Shown here: piece after piece, positions 1 through 7,437 of the stretch | How the letters are laid out: each line of letters starts with the position of its first letter | Position numbering within the stretch: position 1 is the stretch's first letter | DNA from: Cyclobacteriaceae bacterium | Lineage (GTDB): Bacteria; Bacteroidota; Bacteroidia; Cytophagales; Cyclobacteriaceae | Reading direction: 5' to 3' | Length of the DNA: 64,000 nucleotides | Assembly: GCA_028281285.1 (NCBI GenBank) | Contig: JANQKF010000034.1 | Span: 124,001 to 188,000 of the forward strand | The notes under the pieces: model-generated | The model's database searches: none | Told to the model about the DNA's origin: nothing | What the model saw: only the letters and a program-made list of their open reading frames with translations | Program-made: the position numbers and the translations under genes

Positions 1-1
1 A

Positions 2-2851
2 CTTGATGTTGCGGAACACCGTCAATACCCCACTGGATCACAGCCTGAGCTATACAAGGTGCCTGTTGAAGGTGGAAGGGTAGATCAGGTATGGACCATC
101 CCATCTGAGTATGTTCAGGTTAGCCGCAATGGCAACCAAATGCTCTACCATGATAAGAAGGGTGGAGAGAATGAGTTCAGAAAGCATCATAATTCCAGCA
201 TCACCCGAGACATTTGGTTATACAACCGAAGGGGTGACAGTCATAGGATGATCACTACTTTCAACGGAGAGGATAGAGAGCCCATCTTTAGCAGCGATGA
301 AAATAGTATCTACTATTTAAGCGAAGAGAGTGGGAACTCCAACATTCACAAGATGTCATTGTCGAACACATCACAGAATCAGAAGTTGACGAGCTTCACC
401 ATGCACCCGGTGCGTTTTCTGACACAAGGTAGTGGTACGCTATGTTTTAGTCAGGATGGTGAGCTCTATACAATGGTAGAGGGAAATCAACCTCAAAAAC
501 TAACCATCAACTTAAGAACCCAGGCCGTGGCCAATCCTGACAGCTACATTACTATTAATGGCGGTGTCAGAGAAATGGACATTTCTCCAAATGGAAAAGA
601 AATTGCTTTTATCGCGAGAGGAGAGGTGTTTGTTACTTCAGTGGATGGGTCGTTGACTAAGAGAATTACCAACACCCCGGAAAACGAGCGCTTTGTGAAG
701 TGGACAACGGATGGAAAGAACGTGGTCTATTCCAGTGAAAGAGGTGGAAAATGGCACATCTTTCAAACCAAGAAAGTTCGTGACGAAGAGCCGTTCTTTT
801 ATGCTTCCACCTTACTTGAAGAGGAAACTTTAGTCAGTAATGAGTTCGACAACTACCTGCCGGAATTCTCTCCTGATGGTAAGAAAATGGCTTATGTGGA
901 AGGTCGAAGGACCATCAAGGTAATGGATCTGGAATCTAAGAACACCACGACCTTGCTTACACCAGACGACCTCTATCACATGCGTGATGGCGATAAATAC
1001 TATCGTTGGAGTCCTGATAGTGAATGGCTATTAATTGGTTGGGGAAAAACATTAAGTAATGGTGAAGTATTGCTAATGTCGGCAGATGGTACTCAACGTC
1101 ATAACCTTACAGAGAGTGGCTATTACGACTATGCACCGAAATGGGTGAATGGAGGTAAACAAATGCTCTGGTTTAGTAATAGAAACGGACTGAAAAGCTA
1201 TGCAACAAGTGGTCAAAGTCAGAATGATGTGTATAGTATGTTCTTTTCTAAAGATGCCTGGGACAAATACAGACTAAGTAAAGAAGATTACGACCTGTTG
1301 AAAGAGACTGAAAAACTGAGCAAAGAGAAGGATAAGAAAGAGGAGGGTGAAAAGGACGATAAGAAAGAGGAGAAAAAGGAGGAAAGCAAAAAGCTGGAAT
1401 TTGATTGGGAAGATATGAAAGAGCGTACTGCTCGTTTCACTATCCATTCCAGTAGTCTTGGCGATGCTGTGCTTTCCAAGGACGGTGAAAAACTATACTA
1501 TCTGGCTCGATTCGAAAGAGGAATGAACTTGTGGACTACAAACCTTAGGACGCGAGCGACCAAAATGGCGATTACCCTGAATGCTGGATTTGGAAGCCTG
1601 ATGTGGGATAAGGACCAAAAGAATCTCTACTTATTGAGTGGAGGGAGAATTTCCAAGATCAATCCTGAAAGCGGCAAAAGAGATAATATCAGTATAGCTG
1701 GAGAAATGCAGCTAGATACCCAGAAAGAGATGGAAGCCATGTTTGATCATGTGTGGATTCGGACCAAGAATATTTTTTACGAACCCACCTTCCATGGTAT
1801 TGATTGGGATTTGATGAAAACGGAATACGGTAAGTATGTGCCACACTTGGGAAATGGTTATGAATTTGCAGAAATGCTCAACGAATTGCTTGGAGAGCTT
1901 AATGTTTCCCATGCCTATGCACGATATGGTAGCAGAATCAGCAATCCCGATGCGACTGCCTCCTTGGGTATATTTATTGACTACAAGCACAGAGGGGATG
2001 GTATTCTGATTACCGAGATTATGAAGGGCGGCCCATTGGACAAGGCTAGTCTCAATGTCAAAGCGGGAATGATTATTGAGAAAATCGATGGAGTGACAGT
2101 CACACCTGATCGAGATATCGCAACTTTCTTGAATCGAAAGGCAGGCAAATTTATGTTGCTTGAGATTTTCGACCCGAAAGACAAGAAGAACAAGCAACAA
2201 ATCACTGTCAAGCCAATTTCTCTAGGAGCTGAAAGAGGTCTTCTTTATAACCGTTGGGTGAAAAAGAATGAGAAGGAAGTAGAAGAGAAGAGCAACGGAC
2301 AGCTTGGTTATGTGCATATCCCAGGGATGAGTGACGGGCCATACCGCAGCATCTATGAAGATATGATGGGCAAGTTCCAGGATAGAAAAGGAGTAATTGT
2401 CGATACGCGCTTCAATGGCGGAGGAGATCTAGTGGCCGATTTGGCTATGTTCTTTACAGGTAAGTCGTTTATTACTTATGCTACTGAGGCAAAAGTGGTA
2501 GGAGGAGAACCCACCTCACGATGGACCAAACCTACACTTACCATGTTCAATGAATCGAACTATAGTGACGGACACTGCTATGCGCAGGGCTACACCGATC
2601 TTAAAATTGGTAAAACATTGGGCATGCCGGTACCGGGTACATGTTCATTTGCCGGTTGGGAAGGATTACCCAATGGAGGAAGATGGGGTGTAGTTCCTGT
2701 CAGTGCTAAAAATATTGATGGTAAGTGGATGGAGAATCTTCAAACCGAACCTGACATCAAGGTGAAGAACATGCCGGGCAAGATTGATAAAGGAGTTGAC
2801 GAGCAGCTGGAAAGAGCCATTGAGGAACTGCTCAAGGAAGTAAACAATTGA
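2..2851 (+). CDS. Tricorn-like S41 family protease (5' end outside window)
   Basis: Large serine protease of the tricorn/S41 type, expected to degrade peptides in the periplasm. The reading frame is open from base 2, so the true start lies upstream; a GTG at 59 is internal. The visible part has beta-propeller WD40-like repeats (roughly residues 1-420, with several SPDG/SPNG turns), then a highly charged Lys/Glu linker near residues 425-455. A tricorn C1 helical region follows with the catalytic His in LNVSHAYARYG, then a PDZ domain (around ASLGIFID to FMLLEIFD) and the S41 core (GVIVDTRFNGGGD). The nucleophilic Ser is probably the one in NYSDGH, by analogy with tricorn. The gene ends before a strong terminator, so it is the last gene of its transcript. 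The family call is secure; the substrate is unknown. Confidence 0.92.
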   Translation, partial: LDVAEHRQYPTGSQPELYKVPVEGGRVDQVWTIPSEYVQVSRNGNQMLYHDKKGGENEFRKHHNSSITRDIWLYNRRGDSHRMITTFNGEDREPIFSSDENSIYYLSEESGNSNIHKMSLSNTSQNQKLTSFTMHPVRFLTQGSGTLCFSQDGELYTMVEGNQPQKLTINLRTQAVANPDSYITINGGVREMDISPNGKEIAFIARGEVFVTSVDGSLTKRITNTPENERFVKWTTDGKNVVYSSERGGKWHIFQTKKVRDEEPFFYASTLLEEETLVSNEFDNYLPEFSPDGKKMAYVEGRRTIKVMDLESKNTTTLLTPDDLYHMRDGDKYYRWSPDSEWLLIGWGKTLSNGEVLLMSADGTQRHNLTESGYYDYAPKWVNGGKQMLWFSNRNGLKSYATSGQSQNDVYSMFFSKDAWDKYRLSKEDYDLLKETEKLSKEKDKKEEGEKDDKKEEKKEESKKLEFDWEDMKERTARFTIHSSSLGDAVLSKDGEKLYYLARFERGMNLWTTNLRTRATKMAITLNAGFGSLMWDKDQKNLYLLSGGRISKINPESGKRDNISIAGEMQLDTQKEMEAMFDHVWIRTKNIFYEPTFHGIDWDLMKTEYGKYVPHLGNGYEFAEMLNELLGELNVSHAYARYGSRISNPDATASLGIFIDYKHRGDGILITEIMKGGPLDKASLNVKAGMIIEKIDGVTVTPDRDIATFLNRKAGKFMLLEIFDPKDKKNKQQITVKPISLGAERGLLYNRWVKKNEKEVEEKSNGQLGYVHIPGMSDGPYRSIYEDMMGKFQDRKGVIVDTRFNGGGDLVADLAMFFTGKSFITYATEAKVVGGEPTSRWTKPTLTMFNESNYSDGHCYAQGYTDLKIGKTLGMPVPGTCSFAGWEGLPNGGRWGVVPVSAKNIDGKWMENLQTEPDIKVKNMPGKIDKGVDEQLERAIEELLKEVNN

Positions 2852-2871
2852 TAGAAATGTTAACTGTCATT

Positions 2872-2902
2872 AGCCCAAGGCAGAAGCCTTGGGCTTTTTT
2901 TT
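2872..2902 (+). terminator. Rho-independent terminator after tricorn protease gene
   Basis: A perfect 10-bp stem (AGCCCAAGGC / GCCTTGGGCT) with an AGAA loop is followed by eight T residues. It lies 20 bases after the protease stop codon and separates it from the Lgt-like gene. Confidence 0.93.
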
Positions 2903-2938
2903 GGACGTTTTGCGGCATTGTTGTATCTATGAATTAGC

Positions 2939-3721
2939 ATGCATCCGGAGTTATTCTCAATTGGTGACTTTACTGTTCATACCTATGGTTTTATGATCAT
3001 GGTAGGAGCGCTGCTTGGGTTTTGGTATGCGGCCCGATCTTTCAAAAGGGACTTTGGTGTATCTCCGGATCAAACCCAAAGTCTGGCCTTGCTTATTATT
3101 CTTGCTGCATTTGTCGGAGGCAAACTCTTCTTCTACTTCGAAGACCCTGGATTCTATTTTAGTTCAGTTAAAAACCTGACCAAAAATATGGGTCGGGGTT
3201 TTGTCTTTTATGGTTCCTTGATCTTTGCCATACCAACAATGATATGGTATATGAGAAAGATCAAAATACCAGTCTGGCCAGGACTCGATCATATGGCAAT
3301 CACGGCTTGCATAGTGCATGGTATGGGAAGAATGGGGTGTTTTTTTGCGGGCTGTTGCTATGGGGTGCCTACGGAGAACTTCTTTGGAGTCACCTTCACC
3401 CACGAACACTCCCGTGCTCCATTAAATGAGCCACTTCATCCCACGCAACTTTACTCAGGGGGGATGCTTTTCTTGATTTTACTGTTCCTTTGGAAGTTTA
3501 GAAGATATAAGAAATTTGATGGTCAATTATTCCTTCTGTATGTCACTATCTATGCCATTGGCCGAGGGGTCATAGAAATCTATCGAGGAGATGAGGCAAG
3601 AGGTTATATCATTGATGGAGTACTTTCCCACTCTCAGTTCATTTCCATATTCATGATCATCGGGGTCCTTGTGGTCTATTTTAGGTTAAAGAAAAAGGGC
3701 AAACTAACAGAAGTCAATTAG
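2939..3721 (+). CDS. Divergent Lgt-family membrane protein (GCCYG type)
   Basis: A 260-residue polytopic membrane protein of the prolipoprotein diacylglyceryl transferase family (PF01790 fold). Family landmarks are GMGRMGCFFAGCCYG (residues 128-142) and HPTQLY (167-172). It differs from classical Lgt at positions important in E. coli: the GGLSFHG histidine is a Tyr here (GFVFYGS, about residue 91), and the Asn and Glu of GRxGNFxNxE are both replaced by Cys. A second, fully canonical lgt lies at 19992-21131, so this copy is probably not the housekeeping enzyme. It overlaps the convergent lipid kinase gene by 8 bases and precedes a redox operon encoding a small lipoprotein. Membership of the family is clear; enzymatic activity is uncertain, and automatic annotation would probably call it lgt. 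Confidence 0.8.
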   Translation: MHPELFSIGDFTVHTYGFMIMVGALLGFWYAARSFKRDFGVSPDQTQSLALLIILAAFVGGKLFFYFEDPGFYFSSVKNLTKNMGRGFVFYGSLIFAIPTMIWYMRKIKIPVWPGLDHMAITACIVHGMGRMGCFFAGCCYGVPTENFFGVTFTHEHSRAPLNEPLHPTQLYSGGMLFLILLFLWKFRRYKKFDGQLFLLYVTIYAIGRGVIEIYRGDEARGYIIDGVLSHSQFISIFMIIGVLVVYFRLKKKGKLTEVN

Positions 3722-4586
3722 CGGTTCTAAGCCTCAGGGCTCGGGGTAGTATGTTGATCTTAAAAGGTGGGTTGCCCAACTGTTCTCCATCGATATGAGC
3801 AAATAGGGCAGGATTATCTTCAATTGCAATGGACTTGGCTTGGTAGAGATTTACTGGATCCAAGTGGGCATGTGTACCTGATGAGAGCCGATGAATATTC
3901 ATAAATCTTTTGATTCCGGGGAGTTTTCCTATTTCGCATACATCCAATAAACCATCATTGATTTGGGCTCCGGGGGTAAGCTTGAAACCGCCACCAAAGG
4001 TCGTGCCGTTGGCGATCGTGAGGAGAATAAGATCTTTTTCGAACCTTTCATCATCAATGGAAAAAGAGAAGGATTTCTCTTTGTATCCGGCAAGTATGGT
4101 TAGCACGTGATAATAATATGCCGCATGTCCCGTGAGTAGTGGAACCCTCTTTGATATCATATTCTCAACGATTTGACCATCAAAACCAATTCCTACTCCA
4201 TTAACGAATTTACGGTTATTGCACTGGCCCAGGTCTACCTCTATGACCTGGCCATGAATAGCGGTTTCAAATTGCTCTTTCTCGGATTTGCCCAGGTTGA
4301 CATTCTTTACAAAGTCATTACCTGTGCCCGCTGGGATTATCGAGACAGGTATTTCAAGGTCAAAAGCATTGATAGTACTATTAATTGTTCCATCTCCTCC
4401 GATGATGATGAGGTCGGTAAAGTCCTTCGTTAACTCATGCGAAACAGGGTTCTCCGAGAGGCTGGTTTCACTGAAGGTATGGTGAAGGCCCTGGGTTTCC
4501 AGATAGGATATAAACCTCACCAGAATCTTGCCGAGTTTCTTTTTGCCGGAAGCCGGATTACCTACAATAAAGACCTTCCTTTCCAA
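3714..4586 (-). CDS. Diacylglycerol kinase / YegS-type lipid kinase family protein
   Basis: A 290-residue soluble lipid kinase of the DAGK catalytic-domain family (DgkB/YegS), which phosphorylates diacylglycerol or a related lipid at the inner membrane. The N-terminus has VGNPASGKKK, the nucleotide loop is IIGGDGTINSTIN (about residues 61-73), followed by PAGTGNDF, which is diagnostic of the family. The start codon must be TTG at 4586: an in-frame stop lies four codons upstream and the kinase motif begins within ten residues. It is convergent with the Lgt-like gene (8-base overlap) and divergent from the thioredoxin-fold gene. Lgt-type reactions use phosphatidylglycerol and lipid kinases recycle diacylglycerol, so the adjacency could be meaningful, but this is inference. 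Confidence 0.88.
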   Translation of the reverse strand: MERKVFIVGNPASGKKKLGKILVRFISYLETQGLHHTFSETSLSENPVSHELTKDFTDLIIIGGDGTINSTINAFDLEIPVSIIPAGTGNDFVKNVNLGKSEKEQFETAIHGQVIEVDLGQCNNRKFVNGVGIGFDGQIVENMISKRVPLLTGHAAYYYHVLTILAGYKEKSFSFSIDDERFEKDLILLTIANGTTFGGGFKLTPGAQINDGLLDVCEIGKLPGIKRFMNIHRLSSGTHAHLDPVNLYQAKSIAIEDNPALFAHIDGEQLGNPPFKINILPRALRLRTAN

Positions 4587-4664
4587 TTGCTTCGATTAGA
4601 CTTAGTCAGAAACAACAATATTGGTATATTCATGGATCAAATCAAGCAAGAGCGTCAAAGCCTT

Positions 4665-5072
4665 ATGAAGACTTTTCTTGGCATCCTTTCTTTCACTCTC
4701 CTTTCACTTTTTCCGTCCGATCCGATCTCCAAATCAGGGTACAAACTGATCATATTCGAAGGATCAGATTGGTGTCGGAATTGCCGAAGGTTGGAAAAGG
4801 AAGTGTTTTCGAAGAAGGAATGGACAAATTTCCTTGATCAATACGGAATTGAGGTCGAAAAAATTGATTTTCCGCAACGCAAAAAACAAAGGAAAGAGGT
4901 TAAAAGATACAATAGTGAGATAGCCGAGAAATACAATTTTGAAGGTGTTTTCCCAACCTTGATCCTGGTGGATATGAATTCAGAGAAGTATTTCAAATTT
5001 GCTGATTATTTGAATCAAACGCCTCAAGAGATCATCGATCGCCTTCAGAACAAAATGGAGGCACTGAAATGA
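4665..5072 (+). CDS. Exported thioredoxin-fold protein, first gene of ApbE operon
   Basis: A thioredoxin-like protein of about 135 residues with a redox-active CRNC pair (Cys37-Cys40) in the context GSDWCRNCRRLE, and a cis-Pro region GVFPTLILVD. I chose the ATG at 4665 because it gives a hydrophobic N-terminal export signal (MKTFLGILSFTLLSLFPS); an ATG at 4632 and longer starts would run toward or into the divergent lipid kinase gene. It overlaps the next gene, apbE, by an ATGA junction, so the two are translationally coupled. It probably acts in the periplasm to reduce or form disulfides in partners of this operon, for example the Cys-rich DUF4266 lipoprotein. Fold assignment is strong; partner assignment is inference. 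Confidence 0.82.
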   Translation: MKTFLGILSFTLLSLFPSDPISKSGYKLIIFEGSDWCRNCRRLEKEVFSKKEWTNFLDQYGIEVEKIDFPQRKKQRKEVKRYNSEIAEKYNFEGVFPTLILVDMNSEKYFKFADYLNQTPQEIIDRLQNKMEALK

Positions 5073-6001
5073 GGGAGTACTCCCGTATAGCCAAACTTAT
5101 GGGCTCTAGTTTCAAACTCTCGGTGGTTGAGAATGATCCCATTCGAGCGGAGAAATTACTACAAGTAGGGATAGATGAGATAGTCCGGATTGAGGAATTA
5201 TTGTCAGAATTTAAAAGCACTTCCGAAGTTAGTAAGATAAATCAAAGTGCTGGTAGTGAGACCTTGAAAGTAAATCAAGAATGTTATGCTCTGATTGAAA
5301 GATCGCTGGCTATTTCGGAGCTGACCAATGGATGCTTCGATATTACGGTGGGTGCTTTGAAGAAGATCTATGACTTTAAGAATGCGGAATTTAAAATGCC
5401 TTCCAGGGTCAGAATAAACGAGACGTTGAATCGAGTGGGGTACAAGAAGGTAAGGTTAAATCCTGAAAACCGATCTTTGAGTTTCGATCATGAAAACCTT
5501 AGGATAAGCTTCGCAGCGATCGGTAAAGGATATGCTTCCGACCGAGTCAAAGCAATATGGAAGCAAGAGGGAGTTTTCGGAGGATATGTGAATGCAAGTG
5601 GAGACCTGAACACTTTTGGTTGTAAACCTGACGGAACAGAATGGAGAGTGGGAATTGCCAACCCTGACAAAAAAGAGGAAATGCTCCTGTTTATTCCCGG
5701 AACTGAGGTTTCTGTAGCTACCTCCGGTGACTATGAGCAATTTTTTGAATATAAAGGCAGGCGTTATTCTCACAATATCAATCCTCATACCGGTCGACCA
5801 TTGAGTGGAATTAAAAGTGTTTCGATTGTTTCTCCGAGTGCCGAGCTATCCGATGCACTTGCCACGGCAGTCTACGTAATGGGAAGGAAAGAAGGGATAA
5901 ACTTTGTCGATCAGCTTCCGCAAACGCATGCCATTATTATAGATGATCAGAATAACTTATTTTTAAGCAAAGACCTGGAATATGACGAAATCGGTTCGTA
6001 A
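5069..6001 (+). CDS. apbE: FAD:protein FMN transferase (ApbE family)
   Basis: A 310-residue ApbE-family enzyme, which moves FMN from FAD onto a Thr or Ser of a target protein with Mg2+. Visible motifs are FDITVG (90-95), IGKGYASD (151-158), VNASGDL (174-180), SVATSGDYEQFF (215-226), HNINPHTG (235-242) and SDALATA (261-267), covering the flavin and metal sites. Most ApbE proteins are lipoproteins or secreted; here the sequence begins directly at the mature domain, with no signal peptide. The start is fixed by the ATGA overlap with the upstream thioredoxin-fold gene. Its 3' end overlaps the DUF4266 gene by 20 bases. The most likely substrate is a neighbour in the operon (see DUF3570). Confidence 0.93.
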   Translation: MREYSRIAKLMGSSFKLSVVENDPIRAEKLLQVGIDEIVRIEELLSEFKSTSEVSKINQSAGSETLKVNQECYALIERSLAISELTNGCFDITVGALKKIYDFKNAEFKMPSRVRINETLNRVGYKKVRLNPENRSLSFDHENLRISFAAIGKGYASDRVKAIWKQEGVFGGYVNASGDLNTFGCKPDGTEWRVGIANPDKKEEMLLFIPGTEVSVATSGDYEQFFEYKGRRYSHNINPHTGRPLSGIKSVSIVSPSAELSDALATAVYVMGRKEGINFVDQLPQTHAIIIDDQNNLFLSKDLEYDEIGS

Positions 6002-6218
6002 AAGGACGATGCTTCTAGCTTGCCTTTTAGGTGGGTTGCTGATGTCTTCCTGTGCCACGCTCAAGCCCTATGAGCGCATTTATATCAATGATCCCGATAT
6101 GCAGATGGGATTGGATGCAGGCCTTAACTTCCAAAACTATATTTTCTCTATAAGGGAAGGAGCTATTCCACCTGCCACCTCAAAAGCCAGTGGTGGATGT
6201 GGTTGCAATGACCAGTAA
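5982..6218 (+). CDS. DUF4266 small lipoprotein with C-terminal Cys motif
   Basis: A 78-residue predicted lipoprotein. The N-terminus is basic, then hydrophobic, ending in LLMSSC, a slightly relaxed lipobox with Cys at about residue 24. The mature part has YERIYINDPDMQMG and FQNYIFSIREG, features I associate with DUF4266, and ends in SGGCGCNDQ. The terminal CxC could bind a metal, form a disulfide handled by the thioredoxin-fold protein, or be a modification site. The gene starts inside the end of apbE and is followed 6 bases later by the DUF3570 gene, so all belong to one transcript. No biochemical function is known to me. Confidence 0.8.
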   Translation: MTKSVRKRTMLLACLLGGLLMSSCATLKPYERIYINDPDMQMGLDAGLNFQNYIFSIREGAIPPATSKASGGCGCNDQ

Positions 6219-6224
6219 TCAGGT

Positions 6225-7436
6225 ATGAAGAAGAGGTATTTGATTGTTGGTAGTTTGGCTTTCTTGCATTTCTGGGCAAAGGCTCAAATCAACAAGGACA
6301 CCACTGCTCAAAAGCTTAATAAGAATTCAATTGAACTCGTTTATAAATACTATACTCAGGATGGAAATAATTCTGTGGTTACCGGTGGAATCGGAACTGA
6401 AAAACTTAGAGTTGAGGGCCCGGTGGCCAATATTAAGTGGCTTAGATCAAAAGCAACTACCTCATTAAACATGGGCATGGATGTAATTACCTCGGCATCC
6501 ACTGATAAGATTGACTTTGTACCCTCTTCAGCCTCTAGCCATGATACGCGCTATTACATGAATCTGAGCTACGAACGCAAGCTCAGAGGGCCTGACGCAT
6601 CATTGATTCTTGGTACGGGGTTCTCCATTGAAAGTGATTACAATTCACTATCCGGGAAATTGGGCTTTAATATTGGTAGTAAGGATCAAATGAGAAAGTA
6701 CTCTGTGCTATTTCAATATTACGATGATGATTTAAGATGGGGCCTGTTTAATTCTACCGACAGGGAACCACAAGGCCTGATTTATCCCGCTGAAATTAAC
6801 ACTATCGACTTCCATGACGAGTTCAAACGGTACTCATATAATTTGAAGATGGGATATGAGCAAGTGCTGAACAGCAGAAACATTTTGGGAGTATTTCCTG
6901 AACTGACCTACCAGGAAGGATTGTTATCTACTTCTTTTCATAGAGTCTACTTTAATAATGATTCCGTGGCCGTAGAGGATTTTCCAAGGGAAAAAGTCAA
7001 GATGGCAATGGGCCTGAGATTAAATTCATTCGCTGGTGGAGGTGTTATATTCAAGAACTCCATCAAAGGATATACTGACAGTTTTGGCGTCAATTCAATT
7101 TCGTTAGAAAATGAAACTGTGATCAAGTTGACGCCACTTTGGGCAATCATGCCAACACTTCGTTGGTATAAACAGGGAGACTCGCGGTATTTTGCTCCGT
7201 TTGAACAACATGATCCCAATGAGGAATTCCATACCTCAGATTTCGACCTTTCAAAGTTCACTTCTTATTCTATAGGATTGGGAGTCAAATACAGCCCAGG
7301 TGGAAAATGGGGAGATAATGGGGTGTTTAATGTTGTCACCTTCCGGTATAATTATTTCGACCGTTCAACTAACCTACAGTCCCATACGTTTACATTGGCA
7401 GCACAAGCCGACTTTTATCGTCCCAAGCGTAAATAG
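6225..7436 (+). CDS. DUF3570 outer-membrane beta-barrel protein
   Basis: A 403-residue protein with a signal peptide (MKKRYLIVGSLAFLHFWAKA) and alternating amphipathic strands throughout, ending in an aromatic strand typical of outer-membrane barrels. The order and gene context fit DUF3570. Residues 86-92 read DVITSAS, close to the ApbE target consensus D-x-x-[ST]-[GS]-A-[ST]; Thr89 would be the FMN acceptor. This is the last gene of the thioredoxin/apbE/DUF4266 operon and stops one base before the convergent MFS gene. The role is unknown. An outer-membrane or surface redox component fits the neighbours; this is inference. Confidence 0.82.
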   Translation: MKKRYLIVGSLAFLHFWAKAQINKDTTAQKLNKNSIELVYKYYTQDGNNSVVTGGIGTEKLRVEGPVANIKWLRSKATTSLNMGMDVITSASTDKIDFVPSSASSHDTRYYMNLSYERKLRGPDASLILGTGFSIESDYNSLSGKLGFNIGSKDQMRKYSVLFQYYDDDLRWGLFNSTDREPQGLIYPAEINTIDFHDEFKRYSYNLKMGYEQVLNSRNILGVFPELTYQEGLLSTSFHRVYFNNDSVAVEDFPREKVKMAMGLRLNSFAGGGVIFKNSIKGYTDSFGVNSISLENETVIKLTPLWAIMPTLRWYKQGDSRYFAPFEQHDPNEEFHTSDFDLSKFTSYSIGLGVKYSPGGKWGDNGVFNVVTFRYNYFDRSTNLQSHTFTLAAQADFYRPKRK

Positions 7437-7437
7437 A

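Noticed and set aside
1288-1479. Open frame on the minus strand rich in Ser and Leu opposite the charged linker
   Set aside because: It is the antisense of a Lys/Glu-rich coding segment, which creates an artificial Ser/Phe/Leu-rich frame. No start context or known domain.
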